Under the pieces are notes generated by a model. That model searched no databases. It was not told where the DNA came from and saw only the letters and a list, made by a program, of their open reading frames with translations. From Scheffersomyces stipitis CBS 6054 (taxonomy: Eukaryota > Ascomycota > Pichiomycetes > Serinales > Debaryomycetaceae), in assembly GCF_000209165.1 (NCBI RefSeq), contig NC_009042.1:1364001-1428000 (forward strand): DNA of 64,000 nucleotides, given 5' to 3'. Made by a program: the position numbers and the translations under genes. Every line of letters begins with the position of its first letter. Position 1 is the stretch's first letter. Below, one piece after another: positions 1-10,192 of the stretch.

Positions 1-2
1 TG

Positions 3-707
3 CACGAAGTAGAAACCGTGGACCAAGTGGCCATCCCTTCGACTTTGTCTATCAAATACGTCTTTGTTCCTTCCTATGTCAAGGAAGCTTACTTAAACAG
101 CATTCTCCGCTTGCCTCAGTACGAAAAGTCGACAGCGGTGATCTTTGTAAATAGAACCACCACGGCCGAAGTGTTGAGAAGAACACTCCGGAAGTTGGAG
201 TTCCGAGTAGCTTCGTTGCACTCGGAGATGCCGCAGAGTGAAAGAACGAATTCTGTGCAACGTTTTAAAGCTGGTGCAGCCAGAATCTTGATTGCTACCG
301 ATGTGGCTTCTAGAGGGTTGGATATACCGTCTGTTGAATTAGTAGTAAACTTCGATATTCCAGCTGATCCCGACGATTTCATTCATAGGGTCGGTAGAAC
401 TGCCAGAGCAGGAAGAAGTGGTGATGCCGTTACTATAATCGCGGAAAAAGATATCGACAGAATCGCTTCTATCGAAGAGAGAATAAATAAGAAAATGGAG
501 TTATTGGAAGAAGTCACTGACGATAGTGTGATCACAGACTCGTTGACGGCAACTAGTGTGGCCAAAAGAGAGTCACTCATGGAGATGGACAAGGAGAATT
601 TTGGAGAGAAGAGAAAGATTAATAGAAAAAAGCGTGGTCTTGAGACTGAAAAGATCAGGGTGGTGAAGAGCAAGAAGGAGAAATCCAAGAAGTCTCTTAG
701 GCAATAG
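3..707 (+). CDS. DBP8: DEAD-box RNA helicase Dbp8, C-terminal part (5' end outside window)
   Basis: The reading frame is open from the first bases of the window, so this is the 3' portion of a gene that begins upstream; no start is visible. The visible part is the RecA-like helicase domain 2 of a DEAD-box ATPase. It carries the AVIFVNRT segment (motif IV), ATDVASRGLDIP (motif V) and HRVGRTARAGR (motif VI with its arginine finger), followed by a lysine/arginine-rich tail. The wording of motifs IV-V and the tail segment RESLMEMDKENFGE match Dbp8 better than other yeast helicases as I recall them. Dbp8 is a nucleolar RNA helicase of the small-subunit processome, where it works with Esf2 in early 18S rRNA maturation. 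The frame ends in TAG at 705-707. Family membership is certain; the Dbp8 assignment is from recognition of the sequence and is strong. Confidence 0.93.
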   Translation, partial: HEVETVDQVAIPSTLSIKYVFVPSYVKEAYLNSILRLPQYEKSTAVIFVNRTTTAEVLRRTLRKLEFRVASLHSEMPQSERTNSVQRFKAGAARILIATDVASRGLDIPSVELVVNFDIPADPDDFIHRVGRTARAGRSGDAVTIIAEKDIDRIASIEERINKKMELLEEVTDDSVITDSLTATSVAKRESLMEMDKENFGEKRKINRKKRGLETEKIRVVKSKKEKSKKSLRQ

Positions 708-877
708 AATAAAGTGTACATAGATGTATATTAGCTCTGAAAGAAGAATATTAATATGATAAAACTGTAGATATTATTATTGTACTATTCATCCTTGTTT
801 ATTCTTATTCAGTTTTCTTCTACACAATCCAGCAATCTTCAAAGTTATATATTCATTATTCATTCCATTCATTATTA

Positions 878-1498
878 TCATGATTCTTCCAAATATCCCT
901 GTACGATCAAACTTATACTAATGACCATCAAGGTGATGATTATACAGGTGACACATATCACAGTGGTGATGTTATTGAAACTGTATACCTGTATCTTGTG
1001 GTTGGCGTATCTTTGGATGGTGATAAAGTAGTTGATTCCGCTTATGACCAATGTTGCTAACGCAAGTATAAGCAAGATATATGACACTATTGTTGAATAC
1101 GTGGACACGTTGAAGTGGCCATGCCGATGTTCTGGAGTCCCCAGACCAGGATCATCTGAATCTACACCTGAAGAATTGAGCTTGAAATTAAGAATAATCC
1201 CCAATGCTGTGAAGAATAGAGAGGTTGCGAATCTGATGAAAGTAAGAGTGGTTCTTTCCAGCTGGAGGACATCACGTGGCTCAGAAGTCGACACCTTCAT
1301 AACCAAACTGTACGGGAACCTTCCCAATAGCAGCAGCAGTTCTGTAATGGACGCATAAATCGTATCTGGACCTGGATGGGTGTGGTACCTTAGTTGAGTT
1401 GTGGAGTTAGAAGTGTGGAGCTGATTTCCCAGCGCAGATTCCTGGAAAACGGGACGAAAAAGTCGTACCTGGTCCTCAATATCGTTAGCATCGGCCAT
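878..1498 (-). CDS. DUF202-family integral membrane protein
   Basis: This is a 206-residue protein with a polar N-terminal half and three predicted membrane segments (about 88-105, 133-158 and 177-201). The stretch around residues 80-105 (LQLERTTLTFIRFATSLFF...LGIILNF) has the hallmark of the DUF202 fold: an ER/R-T-xLxxxR signature leading straight into the first helix. This fold is also found in the Vtc1 subunit of the vacuolar polyphosphate polymerase and in bacterial YidH proteins. It is longer than Vtc1 (about 130 residues) and has an extra glycine/histidine-rich loop between helices 1 and 2, so it is probably a separate fungal DUF202 protein rather than VTC1. It starts with ATG and is divergent from BRF1. 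Its function is not known to me; a vacuolar or plasma membrane location is inference only. Confidence 0.72.
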   Translation of the reverse strand: MADANDIEDQVRLFRPVFQESALGNQLHTSNSTTQLRYHTHPGPDTIYASITELLLLLGRFPYSLVMKVSTSEPRDVLQLERTTLTFIRFATSLFFTALGIILNFKLNSSGVDSDDPGLGTPEHRHGHFNVSTYSTIVSYILLILALATLVISGINYFITIQRYANHKIQVYSFNNITTVICVTCIIITLMVISISLIVQGYLEES

Positions 1499-1876
1499 GT
1501 TGATATAGTGGTAACAATTCTGGACGAATTAGACGGTTTTCAAAACAATATAGAAGTATACTAGAAACCAAAATGAACTATGGCAAACAGACTATTCTTC
1601 AATTTGTGATAAAAGATGTCGGATAGTGTGCATGTCGCACACATTTTTGACGACATTTCTCCTACTACTTCTCGCACTCGCGATTACAGACCTGCACCAA
1701 AAGTCAGATTTTCAGTTCTGTTTACACTCAGAATTTTTTCTCATCTTTCTTTTGCTCTAAGCCAGAATTTCCAGACACAAACAACGCTAAAACAGCTATA
1801 TTCAAACTATACACAACAAAGTTATAAATCACATTTATAGTCACCAACTCTATTAACATCACACAACGATCATATC
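1499..1876. promoter_or_regulatory. Divergent intergenic region, DUF202 gene / BRF1
   Basis: This 378-bp region serves both divergent genes. It contains pyrimidine-rich tracts and a 74-codon open frame (1616-1840) with no recognisable protein features, which I treat as leader or chance. I saw no convincing named regulatory motif. Confidence 0.4.
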
Positions 1877-3589
1877 ATGAGTTCCAAGGTCAAGAAATGT
1901 GCCAACTGCGGTCACACTGCCTTCACACGTGACCGGTTCACTAATGCCGGTGATATATCGTGCTTGCGATGCGGGACGGTGATGGAGGAGAATCCTATCG
2001 TGAGTGAGGTTCAATTCGGCGAATCATCCTCTGGTGCTGCCATGGTTCAAGGTGCAATGGTTGGCGCCGACCAGGCAAGAGCTTCGTACGGGGGAAGACA
2101 GAATGCGATGGAAAGTCGTGAACAGACATTGTCTAACGGGAAGAGAAAAATCAGAAAGATCGCTCATGCCTTGAAGATTGCAGACTATATTGCGGAATCG
2201 GCTGGAGGTTGGTTCAAATTGGCTCTTACCCAGAATTTTGTGCAAGGAAGAAGGTCACAGAATGTGCTAGCAGCCTGTTTGTATGTTGCTTGTAGAAAAG
2301 AGCGTACTCACCATATGTTGATAGATTTCAGTTCAAGATTACAGATCTCCGTGTATTCCTTAGGAGCGACGTTCTTGAAGTTGGTGAAGGCTCTCAACAT
2401 TGTAAAATTGCCGTTAGCAGATCCTTCTATATTCATCCAGCATTTTGCCGAAAAGCTTGACTTCAAGGAAAAAGCCACCAAAGTGGTCAAAGATGCAGTA
2501 AAGTTGGCTCACCAGATGTCGAGCGATTGGATTGACGCTGGTCGTAGACCTGCTGGTATCGCAGGAGCGTGTGTTCTTTTGGCTGCGAGAATGAACAACT
2601 TCAGACGAACCCACTCGGAGATTGTAGCGGTAGCTCATGTTGCTGAAGAGACATTGCAGAAACGGTTGAATGAATTCAAGAAGACTGCTTCAGGTGTTTT
2701 GACTGTTAGTCAGTTCCGAGAATCTGAAGGAACCATATCGTCGCAGCCTCCTTCCTTTACTAGCAATCGTGATCGCGAGGACAAGTTGCGAATCGAAGTG
2801 GCAGTCAAAGAAGCCACGTTAAAGCGATTCAAAGAATATGCTGAAGATAACCGGTTCAGTGATGAGCCTCCAGACTTCTCCAAAATCCCCGCAGATCCAG
2901 AACATAACAACGCTTCCAAGATGCAAAGACAGCAGCGGTTGTTGCGTCGGGACCAGTTAGAAAAGGATACGTTGTTGCGGACGATCTTGAGCGATTGTAG
3001 TTTCACAGTAGATACACTCACTGAAGAGTTGGAAAGAATCATCAGCAAGAAGAAGGACGAATTGACAGGAGCCTTGTATATAACTCCTAGTGACTCTAAG
3101 GGTGTTGGTCAGAGCGAATTTGCTGAGAAGTGTGAGATGAATAAACCTCGAAATCTCGTGAAAAACTTACCCAAGACCCAAGACATTTTGGCAAAAGTAT
3201 CGTCTTCTACTGAGTTGAATCTGGATGACGACGACGAAGTGGTCTTGGAGAGTGAATTGACTCCAGAAGAAGCCTCTATTAAGGAAAGAATATGGACAGG
3301 TTTAAACCACGACTTTATGGTAGCTCAGGAGAGAAAGAGATTGAAACAGGAGGCTGATGAGTTGACAGGGAACACATCAGGAACTACAAGAAAAAAGAGA
3401 GCTCGAACAGCACCAGAAGTTGTTCAAGAGTACGGAGTCAAGGATGCGTTATCTGTAATTGGAGTCGATGAAAGAACAGGCGAAGCACTTACAGCTGCTG
3501 AAAGTGCCAAGATCATGTTACTGAAGAAGTCGTTTTCTAAGAAGATCAACTACGATCGTATTGATGACTTGTTTTCGAATAGCATGTAA
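1877..3589 (+). CDS. BRF1: TFIIIB subunit Brf1 (RNA polymerase III initiation factor)
   Basis: Brf1 is the TFIIB-related subunit of TFIIIB. It recruits RNA polymerase III to tRNA and 5S genes by bridging TBP, TFIIIC and the polymerase. The 570-residue product begins with a zinc ribbon (Cys8, Cys11, Cys29, Cys32), followed by two cyclin-like repeats (about 85-270; note GRRSQNVLAACLYVACRKERT and RRPAGIAGACVLLAARMNNFRRT). A charged C-terminal half holds the homology blocks that bind TBP, and the protein ends in a conserved SKKINYDRIDDLF-type segment. Length fits the family (596 in S. cerevisiae). The start is the ATG before the zinc ribbon. The gene is followed by SDA1 on the same strand after 496 bp. 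The identification is secure. Confidence 0.97.
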   Translation: MSSKVKKCANCGHTAFTRDRFTNAGDISCLRCGTVMEENPIVSEVQFGESSSGAAMVQGAMVGADQARASYGGRQNAMESREQTLSNGKRKIRKIAHALKIADYIAESAGGWFKLALTQNFVQGRRSQNVLAACLYVACRKERTHHMLIDFSSRLQISVYSLGATFLKLVKALNIVKLPLADPSIFIQHFAEKLDFKEKATKVVKDAVKLAHQMSSDWIDAGRRPAGIAGACVLLAARMNNFRRTHSEIVAVAHVAEETLQKRLNEFKKTASGVLTVSQFRESEGTISSQPPSFTSNRDREDKLRIEVAVKEATLKRFKEYAEDNRFSDEPPDFSKIPADPEHNNASKMQRQQRLLRRDQLEKDTLLRTILSDCSFTVDTLTEELERIISKKKDELTGALYITPSDSKGVGQSEFAEKCEMNKPRNLVKNLPKTQDILAKVSSSTELNLDDDDEVVLESELTPEEASIKERIWTGLNHDFMVAQERKRLKQEADELTGNTSGTTRKKRARTAPEVVQEYGVKDALSVIGVDERTGEALTAAESAKIMLLKKSFSKKINYDRIDDLFSNSM

Positions 3590-4085
3590 GGATGGGTATA
3601 GGTATGGACATTTAGAACTATAATTTGTAATAATAATTAACGAAAGGAAACCTAAAGCAATAAGACTGACAATACTCTTTAAGAATAGTAGAAATAACTT
3701 TATAAGTATAACTAGGTCTTCGAGAAAGCCATTCGTCTATTCTTCAATCCTGTGAACACTACAGAGTAATGCAGTGTTTTACTAGTTACAGAAATTTTCA
3801 ACAAATTCAAACCAAAATTTGTAAATTTCATATTTATGATTCCAATACCAAATAGCAACATTCTACACCACTCGCAATATCAGTACCATATATATTCATA
3901 TAGAAATGCTCTATTATCTCTCCAATGTAAGCACATTAGTGCTCCATAGTTAAGCTTAATTCTGCTGATAAAAAATTATGCAGGAAAGATTTTTGGGATG
4001 AGCTCCAAAAAAATCTACAATAACTGAAAAATACTTAGTCAACTAATTCCAGTACTCTTTCAACTTCAACAAAGCAGATTTTATA
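3590..4085. other. Intergenic region BRF1-SDA1 (SDA1 promoter)
   Basis: This 496-bp AT-rich region holds the BRF1 3' flank and the SDA1 promoter. A PAC-like element lies near its right end (entered separately), next to A-rich and T-rich tracts. No gene is seen. Confidence 0.5.
3997..4004 (+). promoter_or_regulatory. PAC-like element upstream of SDA1
   Basis: GATGAGCT lies about 82 bp before the SDA1 ATG. The PAC core GATGAG is typical of ribosome-biogenesis promoters in yeasts, where it is read by Dot6/Tod6-type repressors. A short T-run precedes it and an A-run follows, resembling an RRPE neighbour. The site is seen; the role is inferred from gene class and distance. Confidence 0.5.
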
Positions 4086-6368
4086 ATGGGTAAAAAGAGA
4101 AGAGCTGCAATCTTGCCGACCAACATTATCCTTCTCCAGAATGTCGTTCGTAGAGATCCAGAATCGTACTATGAAGAGTTTCTCCAGCAGTACTCTCACT
4201 ATGAATCGCTCAGAGATATCTTTTTGATGAACCCCAGTGTCGCTGATAAAGGCACTGAATTCGGCGAGTTGATTGGTTTTGTTTCGGCCGTATGTGGCTG
4301 TTATCCCAAAGAAACGGCTGGCTTTCCAGACGAGCTCAAGACGATTTTACTTAACAACCATCGTGAGCTTTCTCCAGATTTAAGAGAAAAGATCATCCAG
4401 TGCTTGACGATGTTGCGTAACAAAGATGTCATTTCCGCCGAGTCATTAATTCAGACCATTTTCCCACTCTTGACTGCATACTCCAGAGCAAATTCCACCA
4501 GTGGACAGCATGTCAAGGCTCTCAGACATCAGATCTATTCTACTTTGATAGCACTTCTTAAGTCTGTGAATACAGGCGCAAAGAACCAGAAGATCAACCG
4601 TTCGACCCAGGCTTTGCTTTTCAATTTGCTTGAACAGAGAGATTCTCAAGGTTTGTGGGCAACCAAGTTGACCCGTGAGTTGTGGCGTAGAGGTATCTGG
4701 GACGATCCTCGTACTGTAGAAATCATGACCCAGGCTGCTTTGCATCCAGATGTCAAGGTCGCTGTGGCAGGAGCCAAATTCTTCTTAGGTGCCGACAAGG
4801 AAAGAGACGAAAACTTTGAAGAGAACTCTTCTGACGAAGAGGGTTTCGATATGAGCGCTTTGAGACACAAAATGCTGATTAACAAGAAGACTTCAAAAAG
4901 AGGTAAGAAGTTGGAAGCTGCTGTCAAGGCTGTCAAGAAGAAGAGTAACAACCCCAAACATTCAGCCACGTACTTGAATTTTTCTGCTATCCACTTATTG
5001 AGAGATCCACAAGGGTTTGCCGAGCTGCTTTTCACCAACCATTTAAGTAGTAAGAACTCTAACCGTTTTGATTTGGACCAGAAGATCATGTTCATGAACT
5101 TGATCTCTCGTTTGATCGGTACCCACAAGTTGACCGTCTTAGGTATCTACTCGTTCTTCTTGAAGTACTTGACGCCGAAGCAACGTAATGTGACCCAGAT
5201 CATGGCATCGGCAGCACAGGCTTCGCATGACTTGGTACCCCCAGAATCCATATCCGTTGTTATTCGTAAGATTGCTGACGAGTTCGTCAGTGATGGTGTG
5301 GCTGCCGAGGTTGCTTCTGCTGGTATCAACACCATAAGAGAGATCTTATCGAGAGCTCCGTTGGCAATCGATGCTGCTCTTTTGCAGGATTTGACAGAGT
5401 ACAAGGGCTCTAAGTCTAAAGCAGTGATGATGGCTGCAAGATCGTTGATCTCGTTGTATAGAGAAGTAGCACCTGAGATGTTACAGCGTAAGGACAGAGG
5501 TAAGACTGCCAGTATTGAATTGCAACACGGTGATAGATCTGGCGCTCCTCAGTTTGGTGTGGAAAGTCAAATTGTCACTTCTATTCCTGGCTTAGAGTTA
5601 TTAGCCAAGTGGAGAAAGGAACAAGGATTAGAAGGCAATGATGGTGAAGATGATGATGCCAACTGGGAAGTTGCTTCAGACGATGACGCTAGTGACATAG
5701 AAGGTGAATGGGTGACTGTAGAATCTGACAAAGAGTATAATGTCAGTGACTCAGAAGACGAAGAAGAAAAGAATGAAGACAAAGAAGAAGAAGAAGATGA
5801 TGATGATGGAGAAGAAGCCGAAGACGGAGTTTCAGATTTGGAATTGTCAGATGACGAAGCTGAGGATGCCGTTGATGTAGAAGAATCATCCAGACCCAAG
5901 AAGAAGGCCAAGATTGCAGTTGCTGAAAAAGCCGTTGTTGCTGAAGCTGTTGATGCTGAAAAGGCTATGGCCGAATTGCTTTCTAGTAGAATTTTGACTC
6001 CAGCCGATTTCGCCAAGTTGGACGAGTTACGTACGCAGGCTGGTGTAGAAAAGATCATGGGAGTGACACAGACCAACGAAGAAGTGGTTGATTCTACATC
6101 TTTGGTTGGTAAGGTCAAGTACAAGCAATTACGTGAAGAAAGAATTGCTCAAGCTAAGGAAGGTAAGGAAGATAGAGAAAAGTTTGGTTCAAGAAAGGGT
6201 AAGAGAGATGCCCCTCATTCGACCACCAACAAGGATAAGGCCAGAAAGAAGAATTTCGTCATGATGATCCACAAGAAATCGGTTCAAGGCAAGCAGAAGT
6301 TGTCGTTGAGAGACAGACAGAAGGTTTTGAGAGCACACATCGGCAAGCAGAAAAAGAAGGGATATTGA
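4086..6368 (+). CDS. SDA1: 60S ribosome biogenesis factor Sda1
   Basis: Sda1 is an essential nucleolar/nuclear protein needed for pre-60S export and for actin organisation and passage through Start. The 760-residue product opens with the nearly invariant N-terminus [14 protein letters not shown], followed by the alpha-helical SDA1 domain. A long acidic stretch (about 515-605) rich in Asp/Glu follows, then a lysine-rich C-terminus with [20 protein letters not shown] close to the end, ending in lysines. Length is close to the S. cerevisiae protein (767). The ATG directly precedes the conserved N-terminus, so the start is clear. The neighbouring genes DBP8 and HMO1 also serve ribosome production. 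Confidence 0.97.
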   Translation: MGKKRRAAILPTNIILLQNVVRRDPESYYEEFLQQYSHYESLRDIFLMNPSVADKGTEFGELIGFVSAVCGCYPKETAGFPDELKTILLNNHRELSPDLREKIIQCLTMLRNKDVISAESLIQTIFPLLTAYSRANSTSGQHVKALRHQIYSTLIALLKSVNTGAKNQKINRSTQALLFNLLEQRDSQGLWATKLTRELWRRGIWDDPRTVEIMTQAALHPDVKVAVAGAKFFLGADKERDENFEENSSDEEGFDMSALRHKMLINKKTSKRGKKLEAAVKAVKKKSNNPKHSATYLNFSAIHLLRDPQGFAELLFTNHLSSKNSNRFDLDQKIMFMNLISRLIGTHKLTVLGIYSFFLKYLTPKQRNVTQIMASAAQASHDLVPPESISVVIRKIADEFVSDGVAAEVASAGINTIREILSRAPLAIDAALLQDLTEYKGSKSKAVMMAARSLISLYREVAPEMLQRKDRGKTASIELQHGDRSGAPQFGVESQIVTSIPGLELLAKWRKEQGLEGNDGEDDDANWEVASDDDASDIEGEWVTVESDKEYNVSDSEDEEEKNEDKEEEEDDDDGEEAEDGVSDLELSDDEAEDAVDVEESSRPKKKAKIAVAEKAVVAEAVDAEKAMAELLSSRILTPADFAKLDELRTQAGVEKIMGVTQTNEEVVDSTSLVGKVKYKQLREERIAQAKEGKEDREKFGSRKGKRDAPHSTTNKDKARKKNFVMMIHKKSVQGKQKLSLRDRQKVLRAHIGKQKKKGY

Positions 6369-6800
6369 TTGCATTTGTATAGTAGCATTTAAAGAATTGC
6401 ATACGGTAGAAACAGTTGTATAGTAGATATAATTTACATATTGATAGAAACAGCTGTAGGGCATGGTAGATACAAGAATTTTAAAACTGATAGAAACAGT
6501 TGTACATTTAGAGGAGAGTGGGTAATAATACACTATATATCTAGCTGGACCATCGAGGCAGAAGTGAAGGTTGCATTCGGTAAATGCTATTAGCAATAAA
6601 TAGAAAGATAATCATGAAGATCATTATCAAATCTTCTATATGAATAATAATCTTTTTCAAGACCGATTCATGATAATAATTGATACAATGATATAATTAT
6701 ATTTTCATACAATTATATCATTTTGGATGGCGATTTTAAGATAGCAATTACAGGAGAATTCTTAAAACAATTCATGTCATAATCATGATCGACGTCTTCT
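6369..6800. other. Convergent intergenic region SDA1 / HMO1
   Basis: This 432-bp AT-rich region lies between two convergent genes. The phrase GATAGAAACAG(C/T)TGTA recurs near 6405-6505, a weak local duplication. It should hold two 3' ends; I see no gene. Confidence 0.4.
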
Positions 6801-7607
6801 TTAATGCTGCAATTGGATAGGCTGGACAATCTTATCCTTCTTCGACTTCTTTTCGATCTTCTTGTCAGATTTTTCAGACTTTCTCTTCTTCTCCTTCTTC
6901 TTAGGAGCATCCACCAGAGACAAGAGAGGAATGTCCACTGTAGGTTCAAAAGCACGGGCAACTTCTGCTGCAACAGCTGCTACTTGATTTGGTTTGTCTT
7001 CTTTGGAGAGTCTGTATTTTTCCTTTTCCTTTTGGTATTCATTCAACTCATTGGCGTACTTCTTTTGCCAGATTTCCTTTTCTTCTGGAGTAATGGATTC
7101 CCATTTCTGCTTGACAATTTCGTTCATGTCGATAGCAGACAAAGCTGGCAAGCCTTTTCTTTCTCTGTCATCCTTGATCAGTTTTCTTGTATGGAAGGAA
7201 AAGGCAAAGTAGATAGTCAAAGGCTTCTTTGGAGCATTGGGGTCTTTTTCCACCTTCTTCTTTCTGGGCTTTTCAGCCTTGGTGACCTTAGCCTTTCCGA
7301 CTGAGGGAACGGTGGGGATCTCTACCGAGGAAACTGCGGCAGCAGCAGCGGCAGCAGTAGCGATGAGATCGTCGTCGACTTTAGAGCCATTGACCTTAGA
7401 ACCGTTTCCGTTGGAATTGGTGGGATCGGTAGCGAACGCGACAGATTTCCAGGTCTCACTCAACAGCTTGAGGGTTTCGGCGTCACCCTCTTCGCTGGCG
7501 AGCTTGTAGAAGTTGACGGTAGCATTGGCGGCATCTTGGGCAGATTTGGACAACTCGAATAATGAGGCTACGAGCAGGTCCTTGGCGTTCTTGAAGGATT
7601 CAGACAT
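6801..7607 (-). CDS. HMO1: HMG-box protein Hmo1
   Basis: Hmo1 is an abundant HMGB-type chromatin protein that coats rDNA and ribosomal protein promoters and links Pol I and Pol II output. The 268-residue protein has the Hmo1 N-terminal region (about 1-55, starting FKNAKDLLVASLFELSKSA, the divergent box A). An alanine-rich linker follows, with seven alanines in a row at about 85-91. The canonical HMG box lies at about 122-198 (DPNAPKKPLTIYFAF...). The C-terminus carries two lysine-rich clusters, the feature that gives Hmo1 its DNA-bending activity. Length fits (246 in S. cerevisiae). The start ATG is unambiguous. Confidence 0.93.
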   Translation of the reverse strand: MSESFKNAKDLLVASLFELSKSAQDAANATVNFYKLASEEGDAETLKLLSETWKSVAFATDPTNSNGNGSKVNGSKVDDDLIATAAAAAAAVSSVEIPTVPSVGKAKVTKAEKPRKKKVEKDPNAPKKPLTIYFAFSFHTRKLIKDDRERKGLPALSAIDMNEIVKQKWESITPEEKEIWQKKYANELNEYQKEKEKYRLSKEDKPNQVAAVAAEVARAFEPTVDIPLLSLVDAPKKKEKKRKSEKSDKKIEKKSKKDKIVQPIQLQH

Positions 7608-9064
7608 TGTGGTGGTGAGGTACCGGTAAAGTAGTAGTGGTAGTTTTGTTGGTGCGGTAGCAGTTAGTGGTGCGAACAGCTGGCTGGATTCTGTGGTGAT
7701 GGATTATCGCTAGTGGTGATACTAGGAATAAACGACGCCGACGAGGTTTATAAGGGCTGTTTATTACGGTTATTGCTTGTGTAGTGTGACAATCTCGTTC
7801 ACCAGGTGTATCTAGTGGAGGTTGTTGTTGTAGTGGGAGGTGGTGTGCTAGAGGTAGTTACCGAGAGCTAGTGAGACGGTAGTGGTGAAGGTCTCGTGGT
7901 GGTGGTGAAGAAAAAAAACAGTGGTGGGAATTTCCCAGGGGAGTCCAGCGAGATGATGCCGTGGTGCTGCGAGTCAGGGGCGGCCCACAGGGGGTCCTGT
8001 GCTGGTGGTGGCACGATTTTCTCAGTAATCATACTGCCGAATAGGGAAGGTGCGCCAAAAAACAACAAAAATAGCGAGCCACGGTATATACAGGCACGCC
8101 GTATTGCTATGATTCGGAATCTGGCGGTCAGTAAGTCATCGGCTAGTGAAACTAGACCATTCGGTAGCGAGAACACTCGGTACAGTACTACAGTAAAGTG
8201 CGCCACTTCCTTATTTTATTGAGACGGCGCCAAATAATGAGCGGTACAATATACGGAGACTTCTGAAACACTGGCAGGGACACTACTGAGATTGGCGATC
8301 CAAGAAATTTGGTTACCACCACTGGTGGTGAGGTTTGGGATTTAGCGAGAGATCGAATCACGCTGATGTACCATAATGCACGCCTTAACATATGGTACAA
8401 TAGTGCTGATTCTCCTGTGAAAAGAGACGTGGAAACCGAAGGCTTTTTTGGAGTCTTTTCTCGCGTCGCTTTGGATTTACTGAGCTAAAATCTGAATGTG
8501 GTCTGTTATCGTGTCTGTCGGCTAGACTAGCGCTCTCTGTGCCTGTCACTTTCTTGCTCTCACTATGAGTGAATTCTCGCTGTTCTCGCTATGACCCGCC
8601 TATCACAAACGGTAGTGTATGTTGAGCTACTTTCTCCCTACAACCGTCAGACCTTCCCCACCCAGCAGAATTCGGGGCGACAACTAGCGAGCTCTGTGTA
8701 TCCAGGGAGAATCCCGTGCCAGTCTACCCGATTCTTGTATCGTTAGGCACCACCAAACGGTAACGTCCAAAGTATGATAACGGCCCAAAGAGAAGGCTTT
8801 GCGTGAGAAGAGCAACATCCTACTGGTTGAAGGGTTATTACTGTGCCTATTTTATGTCGTTTTCACAGCCACCTTGTCTCCCACTATTTTTTATTGTTGC
8901 TCCATTTTTGTAGGGGAGTCTCCCGTGCGGTATTTCACAGAACGGCCATTTGATCTGGGGATACTGACGCTAGCGAACGAGATGAGTTTTGCACTTCTCC
9001 AGAGTTATTCAAACTCACTATCACAAATTGAATCTGTTTCCAATTGCATCACTTCTACAGCAGG
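7608..9064. other. Long divergent intergenic region HMO1 / MCT1
   Basis: This 1.46-kb region separates two divergent genes. The HMO1-proximal part (about 7615-8020) is rich in GTGGT/TAGTGG triplet-like runs, giving a purine/pyrimidine-skewed strand. Further right are several copies of the motif TTCTCGCTA / TAGCGAG (for example at 8573-8590 and near 8687). Open frames here (such as 7896-8222) have no protein-like features. It is long for a compact yeast genome and may hold an untranslated RNA, but none can be named from the sequence. Confidence 0.4.
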
Positions 9065-10132
9065 ATGTCGCTATCATTTCGTCGTGGAGTCCATACTCGC
9101 AAATTTGCCCTCGCCTTGCCCGGCCAAGGAATCGTCAGAAGCGGGTTTCTTGCTCCCTACAAAAAGTACCAGCACCATTTCCAACAGCATTTAGAGATTG
9201 TTGATGAGGCTCTTGGAGAAAAGTTTAGTGAGAATCTCTTTAACGAGTCAGAGAGCTTCTCGCGCCAATGGCTTCTTAAAACATCCAACGCCCAGCCGGC
9301 GATCCTCACAACGACTTATGCCATCCTTGAGATCATCAAACGAGAGTTGTACATTGATCTTGCTGCTAGAGCCAGCTTTTTATTGGGCCATTCTCTCGGC
9401 GAGTACACTGCATTAGCTGTAGCGGGAATTATTGATTTGCCCACAGCAGTGAGGTTAGTGCGGAAAAGAGCTTTGCTAATGGAAGAAGTAGTCGCTAGCG
9501 AGCGCGAAAAAAATATCGCGAAACACACCGACAGTATCAGCGACAAAGACAGCATTAGCGACAATGACAGCATTAGCGATGGCTACGGAATGCTAGCATT
9601 GATGATCCGCCCAACTCTGTTTGATACTGTAATTGTGCGGGCTCGTCAGAAGGGAATTCTCGCGAACGTCAATTCTCGCCAGCAGATTGTGGTGTCTGGC
9701 CAGTTGCAACTTTTGCAACTGTTTGTAGCGGAAATTAATAGCGATACGAAATTAGTACTACGGGCAGTCAAATTGCCCGTAGAGATCCCCTTTCACAACG
9801 AGTTACTCCAGCCGGTGGTGCAGCCGCTTCGAGATGAGATCTATAGCCACAAAGTGCGGGAGCAGCGTGTTCCCATAATACTGAATCTAACGGGAAAGCC
9901 GTCGTACGACCATCACGGGACCATAGCCAATACGCTAGAAGCAAATTACAGACCCGTTCAATGGGTGGACTCGCTAGAATATTTAGTGGGCGCTGGTGTC
10001 TCTACAGTGGTAAATGTGGGGCCGGGTGAGGTTCTCCAGGGACTCAATCTGAAGTTTGCGGTGGACAATATTAGCGTAGATATGCCTGAGAGTTTCGAGA
10101 AGGTGCGAGAGTTCTTCAGCATTCAAGAGTAA
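9065..10132 (+). CDS. MCT1: Mitochondrial malonyl-CoA:ACP transferase Mct1
   Basis: Mct1 loads malonate from malonyl-CoA onto mitochondrial acyl carrier protein for type II fatty acid synthesis, the pathway that makes the octanoyl precursor of lipoate. The 355-residue protein starts with a short basic presequence (MSLSFRRGVHTRKFA) and then ALPGQG, the oxyanion-hole loop. The nucleophile elbow GHSLGEYTAL (Ser about 110) and the C-terminal VVNVGPGEVLQG segment follow. The frame is open further upstream but only through a TTG at 9044; the ATG at 9065 is the natural start. Just before the conserved YGMLAL segment the protein carries an insertion, DSISDKDSISDNDSISDG (about residues 156-173), encoded by three near-identical 18-nt units. 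The insertion lies in a surface loop of the family, so activity is probably kept. Confidence 0.9.
   Translation: MSLSFRRGVHTRKFALALPGQGIVRSGFLAPYKKYQHHFQQHLEIVDEALGEKFSENLFNESESFSRQWLLKTSNAQPAILTTTYAILEIIKRELYIDLAARASFLLGHSLGEYTALAVAGIIDLPTAVRLVRKRALLMEEVVASEREKNIAKHTDSISDKDSISDNDSISDGYGMLALMIRPTLFDTVIVRARQKGILANVNSRQQIVVSGQLQLLQLFVAEINSDTKLVLRAVKLPVEIPFHNELLQPVVQPLRDEIYSHKVREQRVPIILNLTGKPSYDHHGTIANTLEANYRPVQWVDSLEYLVGAGVSTVVNVGPGEVLQGLNLKFAVDNISVDMPESFEKVREFFSIQE
9530..9583 (+). repeat. Three in-frame 18-nt tandem repeats inside MCT1
   Basis: Three units of the form GACAGCATTAGCGACAAT (with small changes) follow each other without gaps and encode D-S-I-S-D-(K/N/G). The core TTAGCGA also recurs in the surrounding intergenic DNA. 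Confidence 0.9.
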
Positions 10133-10133
10133 G

Positions 10134-10192
10134 TAGTGACGACTGGTGACAAATAGTGACAAATAGTGACGAATATAGTGACGAATAGTGGA
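10134..10192 (+). repeat. Direct repeats of (A/G)AATAGTGAC after MCT1
   Basis: Directly after the MCT1 stop, about five copies of TAGTGAC / GGTGAC occur at roughly 10-12-nt spacing, including two perfect AAATAGTGAC units at 10151-10170. TTTAGCGACAAAT follows near 10236. Confidence 0.75.

Noticed and set aside
1616..1840. 74-codon ATG frame directly before BRF1
   Set aside because: It lies in the BRF1 leader region, has no recognised domain and a Ser/Thr/Gln-rich composition like untranslated sequence; more likely chance or a leader ORF.
5567..6124. 185-codon antisense frame in SDA1
   Set aside because: It mirrors the acidic GAA/GAT region of SDA1 and reads as serine-rich low complexity.
7896..8222. 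Overlapping 108- and 112-codon frames on both strands upstream of MCT1
   Set aside because: Composition follows the local repeats, frames on both strands are equally long, and no domain is recognisable.
9044..9064. Extension of MCT1 to an upstream start
   Set aside because: The upstream codon is TTG; the ATG at 9065 opens a proper mitochondrial presequence.
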